Below, piece by piece: positions 63,640-64,000 of a DNA stretch of 64,000 nt. The DNA comes from Streptococcus varani (lineage in GTDB: Bacteria > Bacillota > Bacilli > Lactobacillales > Streptococcaceae), in assembly GCF_001375655.1 (NCBI RefSeq), contig NZ_CTEN01000002.1, forward strand, positions 372,001 to 436,000, given 5' to 3'. The notes below the pieces were generated by a model. The model ran no database searches and was not told the origin of the DNA. It was given only the letters and a program-made list of their open reading frames with translations. Position 1 is the stretch's first letter. Each line of letters begins with the position of its first letter. Made by a program: the position numbers and the translations under genes.

Positions 63640-64000
63640 ATGCAAAAATATTTTCCAATGCCAAAGTTGACCACCCAGCGTTTGGTGACAATTGCCATGC
63701 TGATTGCCTTGGCTTATGTGGTTGATCAATTCAAGTTAACCCTGATTCATAATCAGTTAGTGATCAGTTTTGGCTTCATTGTCAATGCCATCATGGGTAC
63801 TATTACTGGACCAATTTATGCTTTTCTGACAGGTGCTATTGAAGATCTTCTGACTATGCTCTTGTCATCAAATGCAGCTAGCTTTATTCCTCTATGGACT
63901 CTTATGGATGCCTTCATTTCTGGACTCTATGGTTTCTTTTTCTATGGTCGTGAAATCTCATACAACCAAAAGAAAGATTGGATCTATGTTTCCATAGTTG
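63640..64000 (+). CDS. folT: ECF-type folate transporter S-component, 3' end outside window
   Basis: The first 120 residues (MQKYFPMPKLTTQRLVTIAM) show the ECF S-component start. Hydrophobic helices follow, with GFIVNAIMGTITGPIYAFLTGAIEDLL, which fits FolT. It binds folates in the membrane and delivers them through the shared ECF module encoded elsewhere. GGAG lies seven bases before the ATG. Control is by the tetrahydrofolate riboswitch directly upstream. Confidence 0.9.
   Translation, partial: MQKYFPMPKLTTQRLVTIAMLIALAYVVDQFKLTLIHNQLVISFGFIVNAIMGTITGPIYAFLTGAIEDLLTMLLSSNAASFIPLWTLMDAFISGLYGFFFYGREISYNQKKDWIYVSIV

Overview
The window looks like a low-GC Streptococcus chromosome, most probably Streptococcus suis. 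The main reason is the arginine deiminase locus: flpS, then arcA, a GNAT gene, arcB, arcC, arcD and an M20 peptidase (arcT/arcH-like), with argR and queA elsewhere on the fragment. Other streptococcal signs are a metB-malY/murE pair, a comEA-comEC operon behind a SigX-type cin-box, an L-lysine-type MurE, and folT under a tetrahydrofolate riboswitch. No rRNA, tRNA, CRISPR array, prophage or plasmid origin was seen. The species call is inference from gene order and family recognition; no database search was run.

Layout. 1-7.3 kb: sulfur amino-acid enzymes (malY partial, metB), murE, and a four-gene ferric-siderophore importer (fhuCDBG). 7.4-11.3 kb: a P-loop kinase-like gene, rsuA-like, nagB with two operator palindromes, a 57-residue membrane protein, queA and argR. 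11.3-17.4 kb: a Bce-type module. It comprises a histidine kinase, a response regulator, an ABC permease and ATPase, a membrane-anchored erythromycin-esterase-family protein, and two overlapping ~40-residue membrane peptides under one promoter with direct-repeat operators. 17.4-23.3 kb: the ribose operon rbsRKDACB with a CcpA/RbsR promoter. 23.3-26 kb: an ElaA-like acetyltransferase, a structured intergenic element and a surface C69 dipeptidase. 26-34.1 kb: the arginine deiminase operon and flpS. 34.4-40.4 kb: cell-wall and housekeeping genes (serine hydrolase, sodA, a frameshifted lipoprotein, holA, dacA, maf). 40.5-43.5 kb: a PTS_EIIC-like membrane protein with panE and a LysR regulator. 43.5-44.2 kb: a SAM-I riboswitch controlling a 63-residue orphan. 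44.4-47.3 kb: comEA-comEC. 47.3-51.6 kb: an oxidoreductase, a 6-phospho-beta-glucosidase, two paralogous small membrane proteins and an RpiR regulator. 51.6-53.9 kb: nested insertion sequences (IS110-type inside an IS1182-type remnant) inserted in a terminator. 53.9-64 kb: plsC, trmN-like, GIY-YIG, cshA, a lipid-anchored fumarate-reductase-like flavoprotein, prfC, a YwaF-like membrane protein, murF and folT.

Genes that work together: peptidases (C69, M20) and the arc system can turn peptides and arginine into ATP and ammonia. FlpS, ArgR and CcpA are the likely controllers. Rbs imports and phosphorylates ribose. The Bce-type module probably senses and resists a cell-envelope peptide antibiotic.

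The most unusual signals are: (i) the self-contained SAM-I riboswitch/orphan-protein unit; (ii) seven genes whose predicted transcription start falls exactly on the start codon (leaderless candidates), four of them packed directly behind an upstream gene's terminator; (iii) the IS1182-like remnant bracketed by a 24-bp duplicated terminator hairpin and carrying an IS110-type element with a candidate bridge-RNA region; (iv) a ~100-bp inverted-repeat-ended element present in several copies; (v) the five-gene peptide/esterase/Bce operon.
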